DNA from: Flectonema sp. DT1601
Lineage: Eukaryota; Euglenozoa; Diplonemea; Diplonemida; Diplonemidae
DNA: 64,000 bases
Direction of reading: 5' to 3'
Assembly: GCA_964019425.1 (NCBI GenBank)
Contig: OZ025846.1
Span: 186,001-250,000 of the forward strand
The notes under the pieces were generated by a model. The model ran no database searches. It saw only the letters and a program-made list of their open reading frames with translations, and was not told the DNA's origin. Below, one piece after another: positions 21,073-30,231 of the stretch (position 1 is its first letter; every line of letters starts with the position of its first letter). The translations under genes were made by a program, and so were the position numbers.

Positions 21073-21894
21073 CTAATCAGATTCACACAACTCCGAAAAC
21101 CACGGCGGCTCAAGAGGAACAGAATCCGGCTGTGAAATTGGAGGTGGTGTTGGAGACAAACTCTCTATGAGCATATCACCAGCACAAGGATCGAGCTCAT
21201 CTCCAGGAACTGGATCAAAACCCGAGAAGAACGTATCAGCAGCAGGTACCATGTGACTGTCAGAAGGATACGACATTTGAGGTACTACTTGTGGTTGAAT
21301 CACATCACTAGATTGTAATGTTGTTGTTGGTAAATCATAAATAGTTGGGTACATTGGTTGTGGTGTTTGTTGTGGTGTAAATGAACTCGATGACTTCATT
21401 CCTCTCGTTTGATAACGACCAGTTGATTCTTTTAATTGTCGTTTTATGTGTTTTCCTGATGGACGAAGATTAGCACCACCCTGCATCAATTCAAGGAGTT
21501 CACGATATCTGGTTGGTTTCTCGATATGTTCGACCTGATTAAGGTCGTCATCATTTGTTGTGTCCGCAGCAGTTACTGTGAGAGCGCGACGTCTAATGTC
21601 TGATCGACTTCCTCGTTTTCTCTTTGGAGGAAACATTGCTAAGATGTCGAAGTTTATAACCGTCGAATCCCCTCGCTTTCCTTTCCTACTTCTGAGTGTT
21701 CGAAATCCACTCGTTGATCCTGTAGAATAATTAAACCGAACACTCCTTCCGTCAACCGAAGAAGGTGGTGGCGGAGGAACCACTTCCACATTCAACGCTG
21801 CTGGATTCTTTCCTGCTCCTCTCGCCACTAAGTCACTGTTGAAGTTCGCTCTCTGAGTAGCTTCTGCTCTGGCACCTCCAGTCCAGCGAAGCAT
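21073..21894 (-). CDS. Hypothetical Pro/Ser-rich, NLS-bearing protein
   Basis: A 273-residue protein without a recognised domain. It has basic clusters that look like nuclear localisation signals (LRSRKGKR at about 68-75 and PPKRKRGSRSDIRRR at about 89-103), a short ordered-looking stretch (IEKPTRYRELLELMQGGANL) and a Pro/Ser/Thr/Gln-rich, probably disordered C-terminus ending PPWFSELCESD. TTTTTTTTGAAGTTTACAG ends 18 nt upstream of the ATG, supporting the start. A nuclear regulatory role is only a guess. Confidence 0.65.
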   Translation of the reverse strand: MLRWTGGARAEATQRANFNSDLVARGAGKNPAALNVEVVPPPPPSSVDGRSVRFNYSTGSTSGFRTLRSRKGKRGDSTVINFDILAMFPPKRKRGSRSDIRRRALTVTAADTTNDDDLNQVEHIEKPTRYRELLELMQGGANLRPSGKHIKRQLKESTGRYQTRGMKSSSSFTPQQTPQPMYPTIYDLPTTTLQSSDVIQPQVVPQMSYPSDSHMVPAADTFFSGFDPVPGDELDPCAGDMLIESLSPTPPPISQPDSVPLEPPWFSELCESD

Positions 21895-22200
21895 TTTCGT
21901 GAAATCTTCTGTCTGTAAACTTCAAAAAAAACAAAGAACTGGAAATTCTGTCTCAAAATTCCAAGTTGAGGTTCTCCAAGATTCGTATCTCTGAGTCTGA
22001 TTAAAAAAAAAAAAAAAACAATAGAAAGTAAGTTGCGCATCTAACCAACTCAGGGATGACAAACAGATAGTAATCTCTGTAAAGAGATTTAATAAATAAT
22101 CTAAAAAAAAAAAAAAAAAAAAAAAAAGCATTTCAGGCATTGACTAACTCCCACAATCCAACAGGTGATAATGAAGAACAAGATAAGATAATATAAGTCA

Positions 22201-23031
22201 CTAATCAACTTTGTAAACAGATCCTTGATATTGATGTAAACGATGCTGGTTTTGAATAGCTGGTAATCGAGATAATGAATTGTAGTGCTGTCGGTAGCTG
22301 GATACCCAAACCTTAGCCAGAGATGAAGCACTTTGAGCGGCTGATGTTGTTGATGTCGTTAGTGACTTTGAACTTGAATTTACTTTACTTGGAAGACGTC
22401 GACCTGTTGTTGTGATTGTCGAATCCCAATCTTTTATTTTAGTAATTGGTACATTATTACACGTTGGGAAGAAAGATGCACCCTCAGCTGCTGAGCAAAC
22501 GTCAATACACGATGCATCAAAGTCGTACCAATAATCAGGTGGTGGAGGCACACTTGGTCTTTGAACTTTAACAGGTGGTTTCGCAGGCGATCCTCCCAAC
22601 TGAGGAGGAAACAACACCGGAGGAAACGATGTTAGTCTCCGACAGTGGTTATCATTCCCAATTATGTTTTGAGTCACTGTTTTATTACAATTTGAGTTGG
22701 GTGTTGTTTTTATTGTCGTAGTTTTTGCTAACCTTTTTAACACGCGTACGCGATGTCTGCTACCAAGAATCTTTTGACCATTAACGTGTTTTATTCGGAC
22801 GTACCTATCGTATTCACGATGCAGATGATCACAACATAAACTGTCGTCGCTTTTTATACTTTCTTGACTCGGTTGTTTTCGTACTGCGCTTCTAATTACA
22901 TCAGCGATGTTAGCAGACGACGGTTCAAAGTGATGACCGCCATGTTCTTCGTCTTCTCTTTGAAATGCTTCAATCGGAAGAAGAAGATTAAGAGTTTGCA
23001 TGTTGTGTTGTGTAATTCTTGAACCCTGCAT
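22201..23031 (-). CDS. Hypothetical protein, mostly disordered
   Basis: A 276-residue frame, or 266 if translation begins at the second Met (MQTLNLLLPIEAF, 23001), which is the better-supported start because a CATGCAG acceptor-like site lies between the two. It is rich in Ser, Thr, Asn and Pro with a PPPPDYWYDFD motif near residue 160 and a basic HRVRVLKRLAK patch near residue 92. No family recognised. The next gene upstream stops 58-88 bp away on the same strand, a very tight spacing. Confidence 0.55.
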   Translation of the reverse strand: MQGSRITQHNMQTLNLLLPIEAFQREDEEHGGHHFEPSSANIADVIRSAVRKQPSQESIKSDDSLCCDHLHREYDRYVRIKHVNGQKILGSRHRVRVLKRLAKTTTIKTTPNSNCNKTVTQNIIGNDNHCRRLTSFPPVLFPPQLGGSPAKPPVKVQRPSVPPPPDYWYDFDASCIDVCSAAEGASFFPTCNNVPITKIKDWDSTITTTGRRLPSKVNSSSKSLTTSTTSAAQSASSLAKVWVSSYRQHYNSLSRLPAIQNQHRLHQYQGSVYKVD

Positions 23032-23088
23032 GGAAGTATAAATATGAATCTATTATAAGTATTTTAGATATATAAAAACATCGTATGT

Positions 23089-23778
23089 TTAGTTTTCATT
23101 TTCCATTTCTTCGTTGTATTTCTTAAATTCAGCGACTGACCTGTCAACATCCTCTAACGTGTGATGCCAAAGACCTTCCATTTGTGGACCACAACTGGCG
23201 ATCATCATGTCTTTATTTTGTAAAGGACCATCGAGGTGATTGTAGAATTCTTGTACTTCTTTGTGATCTTTTCTGACTTGTTCTGACAAAGCAAGTTCAG
23301 CATTCTTACCTTTAAGGTATTCATATGCATATAAATTTACTTTAGTTATTTTAGGTACGACAGGTTCTCCCTCTACAATTGTCAATTTAAAAGGATAATT
23401 AGCTTCGTTTAATTTTTTAAAATTTTCGTATAGGTCAAGAATGACTTCTGGTTCACCACTTGTGATCGTTAGAAGTTCTTTTATTTGTTCTTCGTTGTCC
23501 CAAACGCTCTGCATTGCCATCATTAGTTGATAGTAAATCCCAGCACAAATATCAGTTACTTTTTTATTCTCATCTTCCAGCCAAATATGTGGAGCGCTTT
23601 CATGATACCATTCCTTCACAGGTATTAAACAAACTCCCTTAACGGGAGTTACCTTTATTCCATTTCGAGATGCTGCTTCAGCTACTAATAAATTGCCGTA
23701 GGCACCTCCAACGCTGTTGACGAATTCTCTTTGAAGGTTTACTGTCACTCTTCGACATATCAGACCAAGTATTGACAT
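23089..23778 (-). CDS. Hypothetical 229-residue soluble protein
   Basis: Starts MSILGLICRRVTVNLQREF. A mixed alpha/beta-looking protein with a conserved-looking core VKGVCLIPVKEWYHESAPHI then WLEDENKKVTDICAG, a long helical middle and an acidic end EEMENEN. I do not recognise the family. The start is fixed by TTTTATCAAATCAG ending 11 nt upstream; an in-frame extension to 23841 would cross this acceptor and is less likely. Its first 25 codons and upstream region are tandemly duplicated just upstream (24049-24394). Confidence 0.65.
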   Translation of the reverse strand: MSILGLICRRVTVNLQREFVNSVGGAYGNLLVAEAASRNGIKVTPVKGVCLIPVKEWYHESAPHIWLEDENKKVTDICAGIYYQLMMAMQSVWDNEEQIKELLTITSGEPEVILDLYENFKKLNEANYPFKLTIVEGEPVVPKITKVNLYAYEYLKGKNAELALSEQVRKDHKEVQEFYNHLDGPLQNKDMMIASCGPQMEGLWHHTLEDVDRSVAEFKKYNEEMENEN

Positions 23779-24394
23779 CTTTATTATTTCTGATTTGATA
23801 AAATACGAACGTATTATTATTATCCTAATTAACTTCCACATTGGGGATGTAATACGGTTCTATGTGAGATTTCGATTTCGGTCGGACTGCTTTAAAGAAA
23901 GAAACGTAAACATTAAAAATTAATTCCAACAAAGAACCAAAAAAAACAAGTTGTGCAAAGTAGAGCACATGGGTAATTAACTACACACTACCAACCGATA
24001 CTGACAGAGCGGACGGACACAAAGAGAAAGTCATTCGCTTGGATGGTTCACCTCCAATGCTGTTGACGAATTCTCTTTGAAGGTTTACTGTCACTCTTCG
24101 ACATATCAGACCGTATTGACATCTTTATTATTTCTGATTTGATAAAATACGAACGTGTTATTATTATCCTAATTAACTTCCACATTGGGGATGTAATACG
24201 GTTCTATGTGAGACTTCGATTTCGGTCGGACTGCTTTAAAGAAAGAAACGTAAACATTAAAAATTAATTCCAACAAAGAACCAAAAAAAACAAGTTGTGC
24301 AAAGTAGAGCACATGGGTAATTAACTACACACTACCAACCGATACTGACAGAGCGGACGGACACAAAGAGAAAGTCATTCGCACGGATGGTTCA
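23703..24394. repeat. 346-bp tandem duplication covering a gene 5' end
   Basis: Copies at 23703-24050 and 24049-24394 are about 97-98 percent alike by eye, with a 2-base overlap (CA) at the junction. Each carries the first about 25 codons of the 229-residue gene, its acceptor AG and about 270 bp upstream, including a possible terminal exon of the RTRAF gene. Near identity of the non-coding part shows it is recent. Confidence 0.85.
24049..24122 (-). pseudogene. Truncated duplicate of the 229-residue gene's 5' end
   Basis: Repeats the first codons of the neighbouring gene, including its ATG, but lacks two bases (GACCGTATTG against GACCAAGTATTG on the plus strand), which shifts the frame, and it stops after about 25 codons at the duplication junction. 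It keeps the CAAATCAG acceptor, so a spurious acceptor may still be used. Confidence 0.75.
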
Positions 24395-24427
24395 TAATAT
24401 CCGAAGCAATTTTTTTTTTTCTAATTC

Positions 24428-24459
<32 letters not shown>

Positions 24460-24934
24460 CATTCCGAGTGTGAAGTTAGCAACAAAGAAAGTAATCCACC
24501 CCAGTAGTAGATTAGTAGATATTTTGCATGTGGAGAACACCAACGAAAAGAAGAAGGGGGGGAAAAAAAAATTGTCTTCGTTAAAGTAAAGTGTGGAAGA
24601 CAAGGCAAAGAGATAACCAAACAAATACATAACGACATCCCTCTCTCTGGTGCTGGAAGTTTGCTTGGGTTAGAAATAAGAAAACTCTCCGCATGCCATT
24701 TTCTTTTTTTTTTTTTTATCAAAACAGTTTTCCTTCGCAATGTTTGTTGCTGTTTTTTATCTTCCCACTACACCAGCCCTGTTTTTTTTTTTTTTTTTTT
24801 TCGATTTTGTCCTATTATTTTCCTATTTGCGCTACGAACAGCAGTTCGAAAACCGACTGAAAACTGAAAAAAAAAAAAAAAATGTTTACGTCATGCTCCA
24901 CCAGTATAAAAAAAAGAAGAAAAAAAACACATAC

Positions 24935-25701
24935 TCTGTGTTAACTTTAATGTTCGATGTCGTTGCTTGCAAGTCTGCAATAATTTGAGATATCCTATAC
25001 TGTAATTCAGAGTGATCAGTAACGAATAGTTGTCTTAGAAGCTTTATACATTTCTCTACTTCGGGTTTACCAGAGAATTCCGAAGGTAGAGACTCAATCA
25101 TTGAATTGGTCGAGGGAATTGAAATATTTTTTTTTAATGAAGCGAACACTTTAATATCTGAAGTAAGAGTACTTAGTGTAAACAACCCCTGTTCGAGATC
25201 TGTGCTTGGAGGACTGTCGAGCATAGCTAGAATATTATTAACAGAAGACAACATGTTAACTTTGTCAGTCAGATCGATGCTAAGTTCGTCGTCAACTTCA
25301 TCTCCTGAATTGATTTTTGTTACATTCGACATTCCTAAACTTCTGTACTTCGCATGAGCGCTGTTGTAGTTTTGAGCTTTGTCAGCGTATTCCAGTCGAA
25401 CTCCTTTTCCAACAACCCAATCAACCATTGTTAAGACTGATTTGTTTGCACTCAAATCCATTCCTGGAGTGAATGAGATGTTACCTCCGAAACCAATGTC
25501 TTTGCAATATTCCAAAAGCCCTTTCATAAATTCAACTTCTGTTTCTGATTTTAGAACAGCTCTGTCGGTCGGTTGCCACCATCTAATCTTTTGATCTTCC
25601 AACCAAATTATCATTTCTTGAAGTTTTGAGATAGTCACGGTCGTCTCATCCCAATTATAAGGATAGCGCAGAGCTTCTAATTTACGAGCGAGGCGCTGCA
25701 T
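24935..25701 (-). CDS. RTRAF (hCLE/C14orf166) homologue
   Basis: The frame begins MQRLARKLEALRYPYNWDET. It matches the RNA transcription, translation and transport factor family: the N-terminal block MIIWLEDQKIRWWQPTDRAV, the middle TMVDWVVGKGVRLEYADKAQ and the C-terminal ELQYRISQIIADLQA correspond in order to conserved blocks of the human 244-residue protein, which works in tRNA-ligase and RNA pol II complexes. AATTCCTTTTTTTCAG lies 43 nt upstream of the start. The exon ends at a GTATGTG donor (24928-24934). A tentative last exon at 24173-24230 (acceptor TTAAAGCAG) adds 19 codons and would give 274 residues, but its match to the family tail is poor. Confidence 0.8.
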
Positions 25702-25974
25702 TTCTTTCAAAAAAAGTTTGTTTTTTTTTTTTTTTTTTTTTCTGAAAAAAAGGAATTACAGTAACTGCATTGCTGTATTTATTAAACCTGCTTACAATGG
25801 GACTCGTTGACTGGTCAGAAAAAGGTCATCTTCACGAACTACAAGGTTTTAATCACAAAATCAAAAAAAAAAAAAAAAGAAGAAAAAAAATTCGGTGTAC
25901 TGTACTAAAGCTATTCCAGTACTTCCATGGTAGAATCAATAAAGAACAAAGAAAGGGAATGCGAAGGTAATTAT

Positions 25975-26538
25975 TTAGTTTGAATGAGTGCATTGACCAG
26001 TACCACCACAGGCACGACAAGAACCGGTCTGGTCACAATCACCATCGAGAACACATGGAGATCCACAAGGAAGTCCCAGACCACAATGTCCAGAAGTGTT
26101 TGTTGCTAACCAATTGTTTGTAGGAAGATGGACTACGCTGCTTTCAGCAGAGGATGGACAGGTACATGAATCACTTCCGCAATTACAACAAGCAATGTTA
26201 CCAGGACATCTTTGTGCTGGAATGGATGGGTTACAACAAACAGCACCAGTTACACACACCGTACACTTAGCAGGTGGAGGAGTTGGTGTTGGAGGAGAAG
26301 GTGCAGGAGTGTTTCCTGTTATACATCTACTGCACAGTCCTTTACCCTCACCCATTGGACAGGCTCTTGAGTCCTTACATGCTGTTGCTGGACAGCTTTG
26401 GGTCGAATTACACTTTCCGTATATGCAATAAGAACAGGTTGGGTTTGTACTACAGTCACTGTCTGCACCACATCCCATTCCACATTGTGACGCAGCACAC
26501 ATCAACATCACTGACAAGAATAGTTGGAATCTCAACAT
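25975..26538 (-). CDS. Secreted cysteine-rich protein
   Basis: A 187-residue protein with a signal peptide (MLRFQLFLSVMLMCAASQCG). Two Cys-rich modules are separated by a proline linker (NTPAPSPPTPTPPPAK). The first module (GCGADSDCSTNPTCSYC) and the end of the protein (CDQTGSCRACGGTGQC) have similar spacing, suggesting internal duplication. Over 30 cysteines imply a disulfide-rich extracellular protein. The start is strongly supported by TTTCTATTTTTTCAG 18 nt upstream. No close family recognised; EGF- or granulin-like folds are possible. Confidence 0.75.
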   Translation of the reverse strand: MLRFQLFLSVMLMCAASQCGMGCGADSDCSTNPTCSYCIYGKCNSTQSCPATACKDSRACPMGEGKGLCSRCITGNTPAPSPPTPTPPPAKCTVCVTGAVCCNPSIPAQRCPGNIACCNCGSDSCTCPSSAESSVVHLPTNNWLATNTSGHCGLGLPCGSPCVLDGDCDQTGSCRACGGTGQCTHSN

Positions 26539-26643
26539 GTTGGATATGTAGTCTTCTGAAAAAATAGAAATTACGAAAAAAAAAAAGAAATTATTAACAA
26601 AAATTTTCTATTGGTCTGTTTTATATTGTGGAATTCTGCTGGC

Positions 26644-26680
<37 letters not shown>

Positions 26681-26973
26681 CCAAATTTTTGTTTAACGAC
26701 GGAATAAAACTTCAATTTTTTTTTTTTGACCTTACAAAATGGTAACAATATTATAATAGATCGAATCAATGCAAAAAATAAAAAATATAAAAAAAAAAAG
26801 GAAAAGAAAGAAGGAAAAAGAAAAAGGCAAGACAGGGCAATGTTACCAACTGAAAGTATCAAAAAAGACAAAAAACTGTGTTTTTGTGCACCAAAGCTGT
26901 AAATGACAATACACGTGCGACTTAACACACTTTTTTTGTTTTTCTCTCTTACAAATACTTTTGTTGAAGAATG

Positions 26974-27009
<36 letters not shown>

Positions 27010-27363
27010 CCTGAGCGAACCACCGTCAGTTTTCGTTTTCATCTTGCGTGACATTACACATTCATTCATTTTTTTTTTTTTTTTTTTGTAAAAAAAACAA
27101 AAAAAAAACCCATCCAATGGGTTCATAAATTTCATAACTAACAGGCTCACATAACAAACAGAACAAGCAAACGGGTCAAGTTCTTTTTTTTTTTTTTTTG
27201 TTTCTTTATCATTTGCAACACTTCTTCTTACTCTGATCAGCACAAAACAACATTAAAAAGAACGTCAACAAACCAGACAACAGTCCAACACAAGTCGATG
27301 AAGTGGTTCGTGCAATAAGTCAGAATTTATTATTTTTTCTCACTTAACAATAGTAGGTATCGA
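26539..27363. other. Intergenic, homopolymer-rich
   Basis: T runs of 31 and 20 nt near 26650 and 27070 and an A run of about 32 near 26975. No gene seen. Confidence 0.7.
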
Positions 27364-29141
27364 TTATATGAGTCCGAAGAGCTTTTTTGGTTTACCAGCC
27401 GTGTCACCGGTTGTTGCTTTTCTGTATCCTTTTACTCCTCCGATCCCAGAAACGAGTGCTACGATGTAAGTCACAAATAGTACAGCGATCTGTGATGTTT
27501 GTGTTGTGGTAATTCCAGAGTAATTATAGAAATTAAAAAAAAAAAGTTAATAAAACAAACCTTAGCACCTGTGCTCATGCCTCCGTCATCACTTTTTGGA
27601 ACGATTGGGATCGGTGTTGGAATTGGATCGAAGGCGTATGGTCCCCAGAAACCACCATTACGAGTAGGTTGTGAACATGACATCGTGAGATTGAGTTCTT
27701 TTCTCCAATTTGGAGCACGTCCAAATTCGATCGAAGTATTGTCGAGTTGCAATGCACGTTTTAACATAGAATTGAAGTCATCCGGAAAAGTATTTCTAAG
27801 ATCAATCATCTCACTCGGATCTGCAGTAATATTAAACAAACAACCATCAACACAATCACAAGAAGCATCAAGAGGAATGGATGATGAGGTGTTCGGATAC
27901 AGTTCACTTAACCAAAGACAGTTCGCTTGTCTACCTCTGACAAGTTTTAAGTCATTTTGAATAAGAGCTGCAGAACCGGTATAGTTCTTACCGTAGAATA
28001 ACAACGATGAATGAACTGATGATAAAACTAGTTCTTGTCTCGCAGAAGTTTTTGACCCTCCAATGAGATACTGCCACTGATCAATAGAATCAACTTGAGG
28101 TAATCCAGCAGTAACAGCAGCAGCATCTAACGGGTCTACTCCAGCGAGTTTACAAAAGGTTGCGTACCAATCAGTGATATGAATCAGACCGTTTAGTTTA
28201 GTTCCTCTTTTATCTTGTGGAATGTGACCTCCACTTACGAATGTCGGTACTCTGACACCACCTTCCCATGAAGAACCCCTGCCACCTTTTAATGGATAAT
28301 TATTAGCGAAGTTTCTTATTGGCTCTCCACCAGTATCGGATGTAAATAAGAATAATGTTTTTTCCCACATCTGTTTTGACTTTAATTTATTTACAATGTT
28401 TGAAACAAGGCTGTCAACTGACGAGACCATTCCATTGTAAGCTGCGAAGTCATTTGTCTCGTTTTCGTATGCTTTTCTGAACCTATCGGGTTGGAGTGGA
28501 GAACCAGCACCTTGCGCACCAACAAGTAGAAATAGTGGAGTTCCTACATTGTGAACTGTGAGGATGTTATCGACTTCACTGGAGTAGAGATCACTGCTGT
28601 ATTTTGTGTCATTTTTCATATCCGTTGCAGGATTTTTTGATCTCCACAAATCCGTAGCATTTGTTGAGCAACCACAACCTTTATTCTCTCTGGTGTAGTG
28701 ATCTTCTGTGTCTCCCAAGAACCCAAATGACTGGTCAAATCCTCGTGAGATTGGAAGACCGAGTTGATCACCGAAGCCTCCCAGACCCCATTTTCCAACT
28801 TGGTGAGTTGCATAGCCAGCACCTTTTAATTTATCAGCGAGAGTCGCCATCCCAACCGGGATAGATCCTTGGTAGGTACAATAATGATTTTGATTTTCAG
28901 AAACGTGAAGAGGTAATCTCCCAGACAGCAGTGATGCTCTTGTTGGAGAAGAGCTCATATGAACGTAATGTCTGTCCAGTTCGATTCCCTCACTCACTAT
29001 TTCATTCATACTTCCTGTTTCTGTATGACTGTCATGCCATCCAACGTTTCCCCATCCAATATTGTCACCCATGACCACGACGATGTGCGGAAGGGCATTT
29101 GCCGCCTGGAGTGACACCAGCAGTGTGAACACTCGAAACAT
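27364..29141 (-). CDS. Sulfatase-fold protein, membrane anchored, active site degenerate
   Basis: Two exons (27561-29141 and 27364-27489; 71-nt GT-AG intron) give 568 residues. A signal peptide (MFRVFTLLVSLQAANA) precedes a full arylsulfatase B/GALNS-like domain. Where active eukaryotic sulfatases have C-x-P-x-R, this has S64-S-P-T-R followed by ASLLSGR. The metal-site pair DD is GDN, the GKWHLG motif is GKWGLG and SDNGG is SDTGG. Four catalytic or metal positions therefore differ, and a pseudoenzyme is more likely than a Ser-type sulfatase. The second exon supplies a membrane span (IAVLFVTYIVALVSGIGG) and a short Lys-rich tail, so the domain should face the lumen or outside. TTTTCCTCTCATCAG ends 12 nt before the ATG. 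Confidence 0.88.
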
Positions 29142-30081
29142 TATGAATTATCCTGATGAGAGGAAAATATAACCCTAAAAATTAGAAAACAGTGCCGACC
29201 GATGTTTTCAAAACATACTCAGAGAACGCATCGAACTGTTTTTATTTCTTATGGTCCAAACGTGAAACGAGAAGTTCTCTTTTTCTCTTTATTTTTTTTT
29301 TTTTTTCCTCTCACATTCTCAGAGTAACCGCTCGTAAACACACATTCGGCATTAAAAGGGTTCTTTAAAGAAAAAAAGAAAAAGGGGGAAAAAATAGATC
29401 GTTACCATTACATGCATGTGTTATAAAAATTACTGTCTTGCAAACCCCCTCGCAGTAAACGTTGAGAAGGTAAAGCAATCATCCTTTTTTTTTTTTTTTT
29501 TTTTTTTTCCTTAAATTATATATTGGTAGGTTAAAAAAATCAGAACACCAAATCTGACAGATATCACCTATCCTGGATAAATTGGAGCAGAGAGAGAAAA
29601 AAAAAAAGAAAAAAAAAAAGAAGAAGAAAAAATGGGAATGAACAGAAACTGTAAAGACCAAGGCGACTTACAGTATCAGTTTGCGATAAGAAATATACAC
29701 TGAGAAACCTAACAGTCCAAAAAAAAAGGGAAAAAAAAACACACTTTTTTTTTTTTTTTTTTTTAAGAAAAAGAATAAAAAATAAAATTATGTTAAGTAA
29801 AAGGAACGAAGAGTTGTTTAGAAAATAGTCTATTTTGCAAAGATGTGGAAAAAAAAAAAAGAAGAAAAAAAAAAACCAGGGGGAAAGGAGGGAATCTCCA
29901 ACACATTCTTTTTTTTTTTTTTTTCCCTCAAATTGACCCGCCTCCAAAAAAAAAAACCAATCAGGTATGGCTCTACAGCAAAGGCAATCCTCTTTTCTTT
30001 TATCTAAATTAAAATCCAGAACGACTCTCAATTCAGAGTCGGTAGGAGTCTGGTGTCTGTCTCAAAAGCTCACATTATTTT
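29142..30081. other. Intergenic, no gene seen
   Basis: Begins with the sulfatase-gene leader. Contains several T and A runs over 15 nt and no coding-like frame. Confidence 0.7.
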
Positions 30082-30196
30082 CTAATTATTCTGACCACTT
30101 AAACTCAACAAGTAGTGTTTTAACGAGGGAATGTATTCCTCTTGAGGAGAATGAATAGATATCTGTTTTAGTTTAGATTTGATTTGGTTGTCTTGT

Positions 30197-30231
<35 letters not shown>

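Noticed and set aside
23779-23841. N-terminal extension MWKLIRIIIIRSYFIKSEII of the 229-residue gene
   Set aside because: It crosses the TTATCAAATCAG acceptor; the ATG after that site is the better start.
27364-29141. Sulfatase as an active Ser-type enzyme
   Set aside because: The Ser at the FGly site alone would allow it, but three other catalytic or metal motifs are also changed, so a pseudoenzyme is more likely.
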